DNA from: Telmatactis stephensoni
Taxonomy: Eukaryota; Cnidaria; Anthozoa; Actiniaria; Isophelliidae
DNA: 64,000 nucleotides
Direction of reading: 5' to 3'
NCBI GenBank assembly: GCA_029948255.1
Contig: JALIZF010001759.1
Location: forward strand, 612,501 to 676,500
In this document: positions 13,506 through 25,951 of the stretch, piece by piece
How positions within the stretch are numbered: position 1 is the first letter of the stretch
Layout of the letters: the number at the start of each line of letters is the position of its first letter
Notes under the pieces: model-generated
The model's input: the letters and a program-made list of their open reading frames with translations, nothing else
Databases searched by the model: none
What the model was told of the DNA's origin: nothing
Made by a program: the position numbers and the translations under genes

Positions 13506-13897
13506 CCGGGGGGGGGGGGGGACTCCATTGTAAAAGGATCGGGTATGCTCGTCGTATCTCTTAGGGGTAAAAATCAGCAATTTGGTATCTCTTAGGGTGT
13601 TAAAATTGAAATTTAGCGTTTTAGCATTTCCTGGTATCTTTTAGGGTATCAAAAGAGCCCATCGTTTATCTATCTTGTTCTCAAACGGAAGAAATTTGCC
13701 CAACAAAAGCATGTTGACCGTTCAATTATGTGTTCATAATAATAATGTTCATTAGCTTGTTATCGCTGGTATCTCTTAGGGGTTAAAAAATCTTCCGGTC
13801 ACGCCATTTTAAAAACACTTCCGGTATCTTTTAGGGGTATTTTTGAAAATTTCCGACCAGCATACCAGATCGTTTTACAATGGAGTCCCCCCCCCCC
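13506..13897. mobile_element. G-run/C-run MITE with five internal GGTATCTYTTAGGG words
   Basis: It starts with a run of 13 G followed by ACTCCATTGTAAAA and ends with the inverted TTTTACAATGGAGT followed by a C-run. Inside, a word close to GGTATCTCTTAGGGG recurs five times in the same orientation. The left end (ATGCTCGTCGTATCTC) aligns with the inverted right end of the element at 43,468-43,858, so both belong to one family. I could not define a target duplication here. Confidence 0.7.
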
Positions 13898-15574
13898 TTA
13901 ACTGACTTAAACTGCTAATATGTTCCTGCTTATATAACAGCGGTATTTTCGTTTTTTAATAAAATTATGAAAAAACAATGGTAATGCATTGAAAGAAACC
14001 ATTTCAAGCTCACGTTTTAAGTATCAAGTCAAACATCTACGGGATGACTAAAGTTAAGATTGGTCCTTGGTCCGTGGTCGTTTTTTACACGTATTCTAAA
14101 TAATTTTACTTACTAGATAGATTGATCATCGAGTTTGAAATTTAGTTTAGTTTTAATAGTAGTAATAATTGAGCTTAAGTTAACTTTGAGTTATCACTGA
14201 TTTACTAAGTTCAAATTTAGAAGTGGAAAAAAAACAAGAAAGAAAGAAAGAAATACTACCAGATACTAATCACGGCATGATTGTCATTATTAGTGCGGTT
14301 TTATATAGTTTATGTAGTCGAAACTTATAAATAAAACTAACTACGTTTCTGTCATAAAAATGTTGTTTTGATAGTTTGTTAATTAGGAAACTGCAATAGA
14401 CCTTTTTACTTAAACGCTAATTTCGAAGTTTGCACGCAGAATGTGAATTTGTTAGTTTAAACCATCACGTCAAGTTTGTCGTTGTTTGTCTTCCAATCAA
14501 GAATAGATCCATACGGGTTTGAGGGTGTTTTTTAGCTAACAAAAATAAAAAGGAAGTTGCCTTCTGCAATAACTATTTTATCACCCGGTGTTTTATGGCG
14601 CACCAAGTTTGAAAATAGTCTTTTTTTATACCCTAATTTAAGACAACAGGAAGTACTAAAACTCTAAACTTCAATTTAAATACCCTAAAAGATACCAAAT
14701 CGCCATTTTATACTGATCATATATTTGGCTATTGTCTAACAGGCTTTAGGGCTAGTTCAAACGTTCCGTGATTGACTGTTGATAAATTTGTTGGGGACAC
14801 AGAAATATATAGAGGGTATTACAGGCTGGCGCGAAGATATGAAGTTTATCTGACTTATCTTGGAGTGAAATAGCTTTTGTGTAGACGTCGTAAGTCTCGT
14901 GGATTCCCTGTGAAGACCATTTTACTGACGCTACTAATTTGTCGACCGGATTTGAAATCCATTGTTTTCGCTCCCCGATTCATTTTATTTCGTCAAAAAT
15001 CGGCCCGACATACAAGAAACTTTATAGCTGGTTGTAAATCAGCCTTCTGTGAGCCTTGATTGCGTTACATTCAGTGACAGTACTGAAAGGTCAGTGCTAT
15101 GGAACATCGGTGTGTTGACAAATGGTCTAAGTATTCACAAAAGAAATGTAAACCATATGTCACCTAGTAGTACAGCTGATATTCCTACAAAAGTATGTAT
15201 AAAAAACATACTTCATTGTTGAATCAGGGTACTCTGGCAAGTGAATTAATTATTTGATGGTTTATTTCTGGGTTTTAACTAATTTATTGGAACATTTTTG
15301 GTACCCAAGCTTACCTACGACCTTACCCACGACGCAGGCGACTTGGGACCCACGACGCATGACGCACGACCATTAGCCAAACTTTATCACTCTATAGTAT
15401 CTTGTAAGTTCTGTTGACCTCTGCCACGATTGGCTGTAGGACTCTCATATAACTAGGAACTTTGAGAATGACCAGGTAGGATGACAACGGCACTGACAGA
15501 TCTCATGTGTTGTGTAAACACCCCTGCGGCTTTCTGGCCGGAATGAATAAACGCGTTTTTGAACTAGGAAAAAT
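13898..15574. other. no recognisable gene
   Basis: No supported exon. A single CCCTAAAAGATACC word at about 14,683 is the internal word of the G-run elements and may mark a decayed copy. Around 15,310-15,375 there is a short run of degenerate ACCCACGACGC repeats. Confidence 0.5.
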
Positions 15575-15575
15575 T

Positions 15576-15842
15576 CCCGTTGGGGTGGGGGTGGGGGATG
15601 GGTGAACTTTCATATATTTGCTATACGGGTATGTGCCGCTGGATAGGGTATGGTTTTTGGCCTGCTGTCTTGAACAGGTCAGTCGTTTGTTGTCTAGGCC
15701 AGGGTCGATTTTCCTCTCATTTGTCTTGAACAGGGTCTGATTTCTTCACTTTCTAGTCTCTTAAACAGGGTCAGGTTTCTAGAACTCAGGCGGCTCACCC
15801 CTATCCGAAATGGGGTTGAGTCCACCCCCCCCCCCCCCGGGA
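15576..15842. mobile_element. third G-run/C-run element with a different internal word
   Basis: The left end is CCCGTTGGGGTGGGGG and the right end is a C-run closing with CCGGG, so both ends begin CCCG read inward. Flanking 8-mers are GAAAAATT and AAAAAATT, a near-perfect 8-bp duplication. Inside, a word close to GTCTTGAACAGGGTC occurs three times. The layout matches the 13.5-kb and 43.5-kb elements but the internal word differs. Confidence 0.55.
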
Positions 15843-16790
15843 AAAAATTGTACTTTTAAAGAACTCTAATTTCCTTGTAATAAAGATTTAGCCCTGTAAT
15901 AATTGAACAGATTTAGCCCTGTACCGTATTGGTTGGTCATGGCAATTCATAACTTACCATTGGCCCAGTGTTTAGAGTTGGCAAAGATATCGGGGGACAA
16001 AGTCAAGAAAGCGTTTAATTCACAAAGTTATGGCTATTAAACAATTGTTTTAAATATTGGGAATAAAAAACTGCAAGTTCTAGTCACAGGGCCTAAATAC
16101 CCTTAAATACCTCTTTACCATCCTGTTACAGTCGTAGACTGTTTGGCGTTAGACGCGATAAAGTGCCGGGTTACACTTTCATCAAGTTGTACGGTAATGG
16201 TATGGTATGGTGAAGTTTGTTATCTAAGGTATTTCAAACATGTATCGGGGGAGTCGTGATAAAGTGATTGAATTTCCAAACAGCAAGCAATTTTGTCGGG
16301 AATGATAAATTTTAACAGAACCATTATGCATATTTCAGTTTTTGTAGAGGGTATATTGAATGAAGAGGGTTTAAAATAGTTTACGTCTAAAGAGATTAGA
16401 TTAAGGAAAGAGACAATCTGGCGCTGTGAATGTTGTTCACACCTCGTTAAAGTTACTTAGATCAAAAGACAATTTTTACTCATGTGCGCAAGGATCTCAA
16501 ACAATAGAAAATGATTTTGACGGGACGGTTTGAATTCTATTCTTTGAGAGCCTTGCGCGAAGTTACTAAAAATAACCTTAGCAGGCACGAACATCGCACA
16601 GACATCAATGCTGAGTGATTGATTTGTTAAAAAATTGAAAATGAGAGATATGGGTTAGCAAAAATATGCCGAGGCATTTTATTTCGAAAAATATTCCGGC
16701 TTAAGTGGAAAAAAAAAATCATTTCGACTTTTGATGTCCGGTAAAGCTAAAAAATAAAGTCAATCCCCCCCCCCCCCCACAAAAAAAAAC

Positions 16791-16821
<31 letters not shown>

Positions 16822-18951
16822 AACACTTATCTAATGGTCGTTTTTTGGTCTCTAGGATTTACACCATAAAAGACTGTTCTAGAAGAAGGCGATTAGAAAC
16901 AAGAAAGAAGTTTGAAGGTTATAATAACTTTTCAGCATCGACATGCTGTTGTAGCAATAGCGGGTGTCCGAAACATTGAGGTCACGTGTTGCGCGATTTT
17001 GAGTTGACGCAAGCCAGGTTACGCCATTACTTGAGAATTTCTCATGGGGCGGACAAGTCAAAAGCTTTGTGCTACAAGGAGACAGCAAATAATCCCTAAA
17101 TAGAAAATATTTTTAACTTTGAGACAGCGGGCGGTGTTTCCAAGACAAGCTTGAGAAGGTAATATAATGTAATTTTTGTTTGGGCATTGAAAGGTTATAC
17201 TACTCCGGCGATCTCCTATAAAACCGTATAGGTTTTATAGCGTAGCTGTTAATACAAGTTCTACGTTGAACTTGCTGGTAATGGAAACATAATTAAAAGA
17301 TAATGAAAATAATAAACGTTTACATTGTATTGAGTCGAGAATTTCCAAACACTTGCTGGACTTAGCTTCCTAATTATTCAGAAATAGTCAGCCGGAGAGT
17401 TTCATTCGCTACAAACAAAATTGACTTCTGACAGAAATTAGCCTAAAAAATCATTCATCCCATATTCAGACCTAACTTTCAGAGACTTTTATCTACATCA
17501 ATTGAATTTGAATGCTGGTTTTGTCAAAAAATTAGAACTGAGCATATAGTCGGTTATTGACCACCAACGTTGCCCAACACGATCGATGCAGTTATTATAT
17601 AAACTATCCCTTTCAGGCCGTTAATTCTAATCCGATTGTGCTTCCGACGAATACGAAACTTGACGCACATTTAATACTTAGAAATTATTTGATTATTTGG
17701 AGGTTTCGAGTCTACTTTTTGTCATTCAGTCTTCTGTAAGCAGAGGTTGAAGTGAATGTATTGAGTCTTTTATGTGTTCTCTACAATTCAGCCTAAATCA
17801 GGCACTGTGCCGGTTGCTTTCTGTCTTTCATTATAGTATGAAAAATGTAAGTTAAAGACAACCTTTATATATGACTTGGTACAAGTTTTGGAAACAACAA
17901 GAGGTTAATCTTGTTTGTGGAATTGCAATTGTGTCTCTCTTCGTTCTCTCTATAAGGTATAGGTGGACTCTAATGACTTAGGATTGAAAAATAATTCCTG
18001 GTTGATTTTTCTAAAATATATTCCAAACTCGAGAAACTCTTCACACAAAAATACAAAGAAGGCTTAGTCCGTACTTTGTTACATAGTACATAGCTAGTGT
18101 GCCTCGAATTCTTTGAAATCAAGAAATATTCCAGATACTCCCTGTAAAACAACGTATTGATTACAAGATTCTGCTACTGATGATTTTGTTTTTGTTTATT
18201 ATTGAATTATTGGATCTGAAATGCAAGGAATACTTAATGAATAATGACAAGATTAAAACAGAACAATGAATATCAGAAAAATAAGAAGTAATGGGAAAAG
18301 GTTCAGTGATGAATTATTAAAAAAACTGGTTTGGAAATCGTGAATAACGGTAGTCCAAGACTTGGGGTTGAGACTATTTATTTCAAAAATGGCTTGATAC
18401 AATTTTTTGAATTGTTGTTCTACTTAGAGAGATATTTTAGAAAAATTGATTTCAGCCATCTTTGTTTACTGTCGCTATGGCAACACAAATCGAAGTGCAA
18501 TAGACAAAAATCAAAACTTTCATAACTTGCCCAATTTGTGAAGTAAAAAACGTAAGCATTGTAAATAAAAAAAATATACCGAGCGACCTTAATATTTGTT
18601 TCTCTAAGCCTAACTTAAGGTAGGTTCATTGATTATTTGTAATACAGCTGTATTTGGCCAATAGAAAATACTCATCGCGTAATATCTCGAAAGTTTAGGC
18701 CAAATGATTTCAATGACAGTCATGATAACGTCACAAAGAATAAACTTCTAAAGAACCATTTTTGAAAACTTTGGCGAAGTGGCCATCCTTAGGGTCTAGC
18801 ATTATGTGAAAATGGCCAGCACATCAAATCATTCTTTTCAAAGTTATAGTAGTTTGAAAGCTGCTAGGTACACTAGGAGATAACTGCCTTGTGCCTCCTT
18901 AACTACAAAGAAGTAATGAAGCTTTCCGTGATTTTACAGTTGTAAACAAAG
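15843..18951. other. no recognisable gene; short inverted repeat and low-complexity runs
   Basis: No supported exon. A C-run followed by (AAAAC)n lies at about 16,765-16,822. A compact perfect palindrome (CTATAAAACC, 5-nt loop, GGTTTTATAG) lies near 17,215-17,240. Confidence 0.5.
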
Positions 18952-20640
18952 ATGGCGGACTTTCGTCATCCTGAGCTTGATGGTGCTTTTTACTAAGAAA
19001 AGGTCGATAACTGTTATTATAAAGACACCAACTCTTTTGCTTGGAGTCAGAAGACAGCATTTTATTAATTTGTACAAGGGCGTCTTATCAGTTGTAAGGC
19101 ACAACAGCGCCAAAACTGTGGCATCGTCTCCAATATGCAGACGACATCGCCGTAATACTGGTTGATGGGAGATGATCTGGCATCAGTACTCAGACAGTAT
19201 ATTTAAGAAGACCTTCAGGGTATCGCAGAAAACGTTTAGTTATATCCTCGGCAAGATAAAGCACAGGTATGAATCTATATTGCCTTCATAATGATTATTC
19301 AAGTTCAGTTAGAAATTCGTAACAATTTCGTCATTGTAACACGCAAATTAGCTCTTTCTCAGTTTAGTAGTAGTTTAAATCAAAAGCCATTCAGATAAAA
19401 TGTTGAAGTAATTGATTAATGAGATCGTTGCATAAAATATTATTGTTTTTTCCAAATGTTTGGTTATGAAGTGTTTGAATTGTGGCGTCACGCTAGCTAT
19501 CACGTGCATGCCCTCAGAGAGAAGGAATTTTTAAGAAATTTGTTCATTTTTTTATCGAATTAAAAAGCTGGCTTCTTTGTATTTTTGTGTTTATAAAACT
19601 AGAAAAAGACACCTATATTTATTCGAATTTTTTTTTTGTAGAAAGCGAAAAACGTATGATGTGACATACAAGGATTAACGTCACGCACTGTCACGTTTGC
19701 CTTGCATAGCTCATATATAAAAAAAACGAAGTCGGTGACCCCATTTTTAGGTAAGTACTTCATGTATGCTCGTATTATAATGTCCTGGCATGTGTTTGAT
19801 CTACAAAGTACTAGCACCATTGGACTAACATTGAAATGACATGTTGTACATATTTGAAATAGAATTTTTGATTAATTTGGAGCTCGATCCTACAAGTCTG
19901 TACATTTCGGTCTTCCTGGCTGTACGACTAAAACTATTGTATATTTTGTTTGCTCTTTTGTTTGCTTGTTCTATTCTGCACCTTTCACAATTCGAATTTT
20001 TTTAAGGAATTAGATGAAGGGGCCCTTTGCCATGAATGTCTTCAAGCTACTACTAAACTGAGAAAGAGCTAATTGATTGTGAGAAGGGGGTAGGTTTTTA
20101 TTGAATGATTTTGAAGGAGATGAGAGGAGTACAAATTATTATCTCACTTTTACAACTGAATCCACCACCCCCTGTATGACATAAAAAAGATCAGTCTCTA
20201 GATTCTAATCTTTATACTCCCTGTACTCAGGTTAGAGAGAGAGAGACAAAGGCTGAGGAACCAATATAACCAGAACTAAGGCTTGCCATTTGCCTATACA
20301 GACTTGGACGTGGTGACTATATGTATACAATTTCAGAAATGGTTGAATGTCCACCAGGAGGTCTTGAGGCATGCAAGGAGCATCACCACTCCAAAAACTT
20401 TTCCTCGATTGAATGAATGGCCATGGTAGATGCCACACTACATGGCTGATGAAACTCTACACTGAAAGGGAGGTGGAGAAAAGCACATCTGCTCATGGAC
20501 GAAAAGTACGAGATACCCTTTTCCATAAGCTATGGCTGGAGAAGATGACTTGGAAGGGTATTTTAAGTTGTTTGATGAGAAATGTGGACACTACTAATAA
20601 TGAACTGCTATTTGATTTAAATATTGTTACTATAGAGTGA
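18952..20640 (+). pseudogene. PIF/Harbinger transposase pseudogene
   Basis: Degenerate copy of a Harbinger (DDE_Tnp_4-type) transposase. The start MADFRHPELDGAFY is at 18,952. After a frameshift come RRHRRNTG, a TGA where a Trp is usual, and WHQYSDSIFKKTFRVSQKT (19,165-19,265), the typical N-terminal segment, followed by a plausible donor (GTATGA). At about 20,275-20,430 the body continues as RLAICLYRLGRGDYMYTISE directly joined to CPPGGLEACKEHHHSKNF, then TGA and MAMVDA. The usual catalytic stretch between these blocks is missing. The end (WLMKLYT...KVRDTLFHKLW) reaches 20,640. A frameshift, two stops and an internal deletion make it dead. Confidence 0.75.
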
Positions 20641-23129
20641 TTTTACTATGTCCTAGAATTGAAATTGTATATAAACTCATACATTTTTTTCATTAACTGA
20701 TATTTCAGCATGGAAAACTACAACTACACTTTTGCTGGCTTTAGTAAAAACGTTTTAAAAAATTGTAGTAAAGCTTCACAGGGATATTTGTTAAAACATT
20801 TTTTTTAACAAAATGTCACCTCTCCCAATGTACAGTGGTTATATCTCAGAGACCATCGGTGTAATGAAATTATTGGATATTTTGTTCTTGTGTCTAAAAT
20901 ATTGTCTACCCCATCTGTTACAAATAGTTGAAATATAGACAAGAAACCAATTATAGCTTTAATGTTACTGCTATGTGTTGCAATTATTATTTCCTGCACA
21001 GGCGAAGTAAAATATATAGATCACTGATCCCCAGTTTATACTGAGGGAAACCGAAGCTGGGATTTGTCATTTTTTTTCCCTGTTATATAAGGTAATAGAC
21101 CGGAGTATCTGGACTGCACATGTTCTCTGAAATTACTTTGACGTCCAATCTAATAGTTGCAATTTTGTAGATGAGAAGTGGCAGGTGTCTGAACCTACTG
21201 TGTCTGACAGATTTGATGAAGTATTAAATTGAAAAATTCAGTTTGAATCAAATGTATTTCGCTTTCCATCTACTAAATTCAGCAGTTTGTCTGAACATAA
21301 TTTGTGGCTGATATATTATATATAGCAAGAAAGATATATTTTTCAAGCTGTGCACAAAGTTCAAAGCAGCATTCATTGTACACTAACCATTGTAGGTAAT
21401 TAAATGAATCAATTAGCACAAAAATGAGGCTTTACAAAAACCTAATGGAGTAAAAAATACAAATCTCTCTCTACTCTTGAGCACAACATCTTTCACATTA
21501 AACTATAAAGAGTAATGGCACTTTTTGGAAATACTTGCCACCAAATACTTTCTTACATAGCATTGACCATTTCTTAGGAGCAGCTATTTTAAATATTTTC
21601 AATAATCAAAAACAACCTGATTTATCAAAGTGGTGTATTTTATACATTTTTAAGATTGATAAAAGAATGAAAAACTTCAACAATACCTTTTCAGAACTGA
21701 TATGGTGCAAAAGAAGGAAAATATGAATATTGCATGCATTGGTAAATAAACATATCTAAAATTGAAGAGTGTAATGCTTTTTTTTTAATATGTTACATTG
21801 GCTTCAAAATAATACAAAAATGGTAAAGTTCAATCATAGCTTATAAATTATATAATTGTCCATTTAAGGATCAAGGAATTGTGAAATTACCTTTGTGCTG
21901 TTTGAGGCTATCATGGGGAGCTGGCCAGCTGTCAGAAAGATTTTTTTTTCTATGTCACTTGAGGCCAGTTCTGAGATTGATGCTTGACATTTTCTAATTG
22001 TCAAAAAACTTTGCATGAATACCATATGCGAAACAGGTGTATTTCTGCATCTTGTTATCAGGTGTCATAATAAAAATTTGGCAAACAAGTTTTGTTTTTT
22101 TGAAATACTTGCTAGTGTTGTCATGTGGCAGTTTTTGTAGTTGATAAATTATTCATCTTTGTTAACTTTTTGGCTTTTATTACATACAATGCAGGAGCTT
22201 GACTTGGTGATTTTAACACTTGCACAACGTCCTGTCAGTAAATTGTCATTTCTAGAGTTTCCACGTGGATTTTGATATTTCTTGCATTGGAGTAACAGCA
22301 GTAGTCATCTAATTGGAATTGACATACTTCTGATCATCAAATATGCGAAAAGTTAGGTTTTTGAAGTGATATGATAATCCGGTATGAACAGAGTCTATAA
22401 GTTCTTCCCACAAGACAACCTTTATAACACCTGCAGTTTCATCAGCTACAACAGTGTCTATCTTATATTATAGGCTGATCATTTTTAAATACAGCTTGTT
22501 TGTTCTCAGACTTGGTCATAATCTTGACTTTTAGATCAAAAATGTCATATACATAACTTTGAAGGGTGTCTTCTACAGTGTGCAATCTGTTTGCAATTGG
22601 AATTGAAAAAAAGAAATGGCTTAAATTACATATTAATTATATTAAATATGAAAATGGCATATTTTCTTTACAAGTTTCTTTCAGTGTATAGATATTAGAA
22701 TCTTTTGCTTTGCATGATTCTTTTTGGGTAAAAAAGAAGAAAAGAACGATTGAGAAAATTATACTAGGTGTATTCACATTGTTTTTTAAAGTTACTTACC
22801 TAGCCATGGTATGTTTCCTTTTAGCTTCATTTCTGCAAGTAAGATTTTGGAACAAATACTGGTCAGCAGCAATCTTAATATAAAATGATTAAAATTGAAA
22901 TATTAATTTTCAATTTAAGTTTTAATCGTGAGTTTATGTTTAGGGTGAAAATAACTAAATAAGATAAAAAAATACTATATGAATGGAACTGTCAATAAGA
23001 TATGAATTATTAAATCAATTTGTATTGAAACAGTTTATCAAAAGACAAATGGCTTTGATCTGAAAAATAAGTCTCTAACAATTTGAAAGCTTGATTGTGG
23101 TTCTGATAAGTTGGTATATATATGGTCAA
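20641..23129. other. AT-rich DNA with a decayed MITE; no gene seen
   Basis: Apart from the MITE relic annotated separately I see no exon supported by splice signals and sensible protein. Confidence 0.5.
21130..21310. mobile_element. decayed copy of the 13.1-kb Harbinger-type MITE
   Basis: The blocks AATCTAATAGTTGC, TTTTGTAGATGAGAAGTG and GTCTGAACCTACTGT followed by AGTATTAAATTGAA match the 13.1-kb MITE, the inner part in inverted orientation. The end distal to 21,300 is poorly kept. It sits 0.5 kb downstream of the dead Harbinger transposase. Confidence 0.55.
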
Positions 23130-23475
23130 TACAGGTATAATGCTACCAGTTGTGAAACATGAAACTAGCTGCCTATATTGATTATCCCTTATAAAGACAG
23201 TTCATTCCATTCCTTTCCTAGATCAATTAAGGAATGGAATGAACTTTCCAAGGACATAGTTAATTCAAATTCTCCAAATATTTTTAAATCAAAGCTCAAT
23301 TTGATCTAGTCAATTTAATAGCATATTTTGTTTTTCTTATATTATTTCATTTCGTTATTTAATTTGTAAATATTTTTAGGGTATTCTTTTAGTTTTTAGT
23401 TTTTATAGTTGGTGTGATGTCGAAAGATCTTACCGACGATAATAAATGTAGATGTAGATGTAGATGTAGACATTA
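23130..23475 (+). mobile_element. 3' end of a CR1/L2-like LINE
   Basis: The frame DSSFHSFPRSIKEWNELSKD...FKSKLNLI ending TAG at about 23,310 is the standard C-terminus of reverse transcriptases of the CR1/L2 group. A 3' untranslated part follows and ends in (GTAGAT)n at about 23,447-23,470, the microsatellite tail seen on such elements. Only the extreme 3' end is present, as expected for a 5'-truncated insertion. Confidence 0.65.
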
Positions 23476-23704
23476 TAAAAGTGGTGTCAATTGTGAATCA
23501 TTAAACCAGTCATTATTAAAATTGACAATAAATACATTGAGTAAAGTTGGTAGAGAGTCTAATATCTCTTGGATGGCAGTACACATTACTCTTATTGATA
23601 CAGAGGGTGATCTGTAGACTGATACAATTGTAATATGAGGAATGAGCATGAATCTCAAGATAGCAATTTCTACACCATTTCTGTTTGACATTTATGGATT
23701 TAAT

Positions 23705-23816
23705 AGATAATCACTGAGGCACGCAGCATTCGTGGGTATAATGCAGGCAGCTGAGGGTGCAGCCCGAAGCTGCCTGCATTATACACAAGAATGCTGTGTG
23801 CCGAAGTGATTATCTT
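23705..23816. repeat. inverted repeat (foldback element)
   Basis: Arms GATAATCACTGAGGCACGCAGC and its imperfect complement enclose a GC-rich centre with a second perfect pair, GCAGGCAGCT / AGCTGCCTGC. A related palindromic cluster built on GCATTATT follows at 24,105-24,215, so both may be parts of one decayed foldback element. Confidence 0.6.
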
Positions 23817-24104
23817 TTATAATTTCTGCTCAAATTCATAACCACCAAAATAACCAAAATTGTTTAAATTGAGGTATTTCATTATTTGTAAAAATTGAAG
23901 TATTGTTTGAGCATGCGTAGTTCTGCTGATTTTGTATCACACACGTTGTGATACCCATGTTTGTCATAACAAAGAAAGGCTACGGTACTTAAGTTCTGAA
24001 TGGGGAGCTGGATTTTGAAAAGGCTCTGAAAAGTACTGTGACTGCTAGCTTAGTAGTTACATTACTTTATCATCCTGCAAATCTGGTTCCCCTGTAAGCA
24101 AAAC

Positions 24105-24215
24105 ACGCTGCATTATTATTAATAATGCTGTGGGATCACAGAATCACACAGCATTATTAAAAATAATGCCGTCTGCTAGATTAGACAGACGACATTATTT
24201 GAAATAATGCAGCTG
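24105..24215. repeat. cluster of nested palindromes built on GCATTATT
   Basis: CTGCATTATTATTAATAATG, CACACAGCATTATT, AATAATGCCGTCTG, CAGACGACATTATT and AATAATGCAG pair with one another to give a multi-arm foldback. Confidence 0.5.
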
Positions 24216-24559
24216 CTCTATGCTTTTTCTCTCTGCATTCGTTGGGATAATGGAGAGTGAAAACAATGACTTTTGGTAAGAACAGTAATTATATCCAGGA
24301 TAATAGTCAAGATGACTATACACTGCTTTGCCTCTAAATGGTCATTATGTAGTTTGTGAATTTGTTCCAGGAGCATCCTTTCTAAACAATGTGTATCTGT
24401 CACTATTTATGAAATACAAATCATCATTTTCAAATTGAGAACACCGTTTTTTTGAGAAAATATAAACATAGGTAGTTGAATAATTCAATATCTGTACATA
24501 TATCTCTGGTGCTTGTGTAAGGATCTTACATTGAAAAACAGATTTTCAAACTGTTTGGA

Positions 24560-25185
24560 GGTGCATTTATTTATATATATATCCGTTTTATTGCAAGCGA
24601 TAACTGTCCGTCAGTACTCAAACGTTGCATTTCTGTTTGGACACTGTCAGCTATTTTGTTTTTACACAGGTCTGTGATGTAAAGACCATCCATAGTTGTC
24701 ACTCTACTTAATCCCACATAATGTATGTGAGGTATTGCTCTTCTTGTTTCAAAATTAACTACAACCTTGGTTTCAGTATCACCTTGTGTTCTATGAATGG
24801 TTTTAGCAGCAGCAGGTCTCAGTGGGAACTGTGTTCTAACACCTTGTACAGATCTTGTTTTGACTATAGCAAACTGTGTAGTGACAGGTTTGATTGGAGC
24901 TCCTTCAAACCATATCAGGATGTGAATGTGAGGTGATCCTCTTTGTTGATATTCAACTAGATAAAACCAGTCTGATATTTTTCCTTTAAGGTTTAGCAGA
25001 ACAAAAAAGAAAGTTTATAGTCAGAAATTGATTTACTTGAAAGTCAAAATGCCTGGCACATGTACAGGGTCACTTTGAATTAACCGGCATCTATCCTCCA
25101 AGTTAAAATGCTCTATTTGTTCATCAGCATATTGCTTTTTAAAACTTGCATCGCAGCTTTCTATTTTTCAGTAACATCATGATAT
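24560..25185 (-). pseudogene. Helitron Rep/helicase pseudogene with internal deletion
   Basis: Read on the minus strand, about 25,150-24,900 gives HFNLEDRCRLIQSDP, then in another frame [15 protein letters not shown], then [20 protein letters not shown], the conserved Helitron-like N region with its HUH-type motif (PHIHI). It passes directly ([18 protein letters not shown]) into the C-terminal part of a Pif1-type helicase: [34 protein letters not shown] and [14 protein letters not shown], ending near 24,600. The middle of the protein, including the rest of Rep and the helicase Walker motifs, is missing. At least two frameshifts occur in the N part. Family assignment is firm; the copy is non-functional and could only be moved in trans. 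Confidence 0.8.
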
Positions 25186-25399
25186 TTTTAATATTTACCC
25201 TAGATGGTTCACCATGAATATGACCACCAGTGAAATGAAGCTTCGCCAATCTTTTTGTTTTTGTAGCATGTAAATTAGAAGAAAAGGTACAAACTCTTTT
25301 AAAAGTAAACACTTCATAAAGGGATTGAAAATTTAGCATGGTTGTTGAAGTAATAAGGTGTAAAAACATCAATTAAAAATGCAAAACTCACCTTCACAG

Positions 25400-25860
25400 T
25401 TGTTTTGTTGAAGTCAGAAGCAAATGGCAAAATCGTAGTTCTTTCGTGACTTTTAGGTACTGGTAGCAGTTGTCGGTATTGTTCCGTAACGGTACGTTTT
25501 TTTATGAAAGATGTCCAAAGCGAATCTCCATTGAGAACATGGCGTGTCCCGAGACTCATGAATCTCTTCGAATACCAACGAAAATTGCCGGAAATGAAAC
25601 AGAGCAATTGCGAACATAACTCGAATTACACACACACGCACGCACCAGGCGATAACATGTGCCTAGAGCCTCGTTCTGAGGCCAATAGCCACAACAGACG
25701 TTTAAGCCATTTTCAATTTGGATGCGATCTATATCAGTGTTGGATTTTATGCTCATTGCTGCAGTCTTGCATGCTATGATGCAACTCTTGAACTTGTTGC
25801 AGACCTGGTTAACAGTGAATCTGAACTCTTCTATCCTTCCCTCAGCCCTTAATTTCACTT
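25400..25860 (-). other. coding-like minus-strand fragments of unknown family
   Basis: An open stretch from 25,858 reads EGRIEEFRFTVNQVCNKFKS, then CIIACKTAAMSIKSNTDID, a charged, helix-prone sequence that looks truly coding. It runs into a less convincing Cys-rich region. Two further frames (VPKSHERTTILPFASDFNKT near 25,400-25,460) overlap. It lies just upstream, in the minus sense, of the Helitron relic and may be cargo or part of it. Confidence 0.3.
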
Positions 25861-25951
25861 AGAACAGATGTATAGATATCTGTGTTCTTCTCGTTCTTTA
25901 TGTTTATAAGCTCGTGCTTGAAGTTTTCATTATTGAGAATTACATTGACAA

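Noticed and set aside
19120..19150. YADD-like string (LQYADDIAVIL) suggesting a reverse transcriptase
   Set aside because: It is in an alternative frame of the Harbinger pseudogene; the other frame gives a longer, consistent Harbinger match and no other RT motif is nearby.
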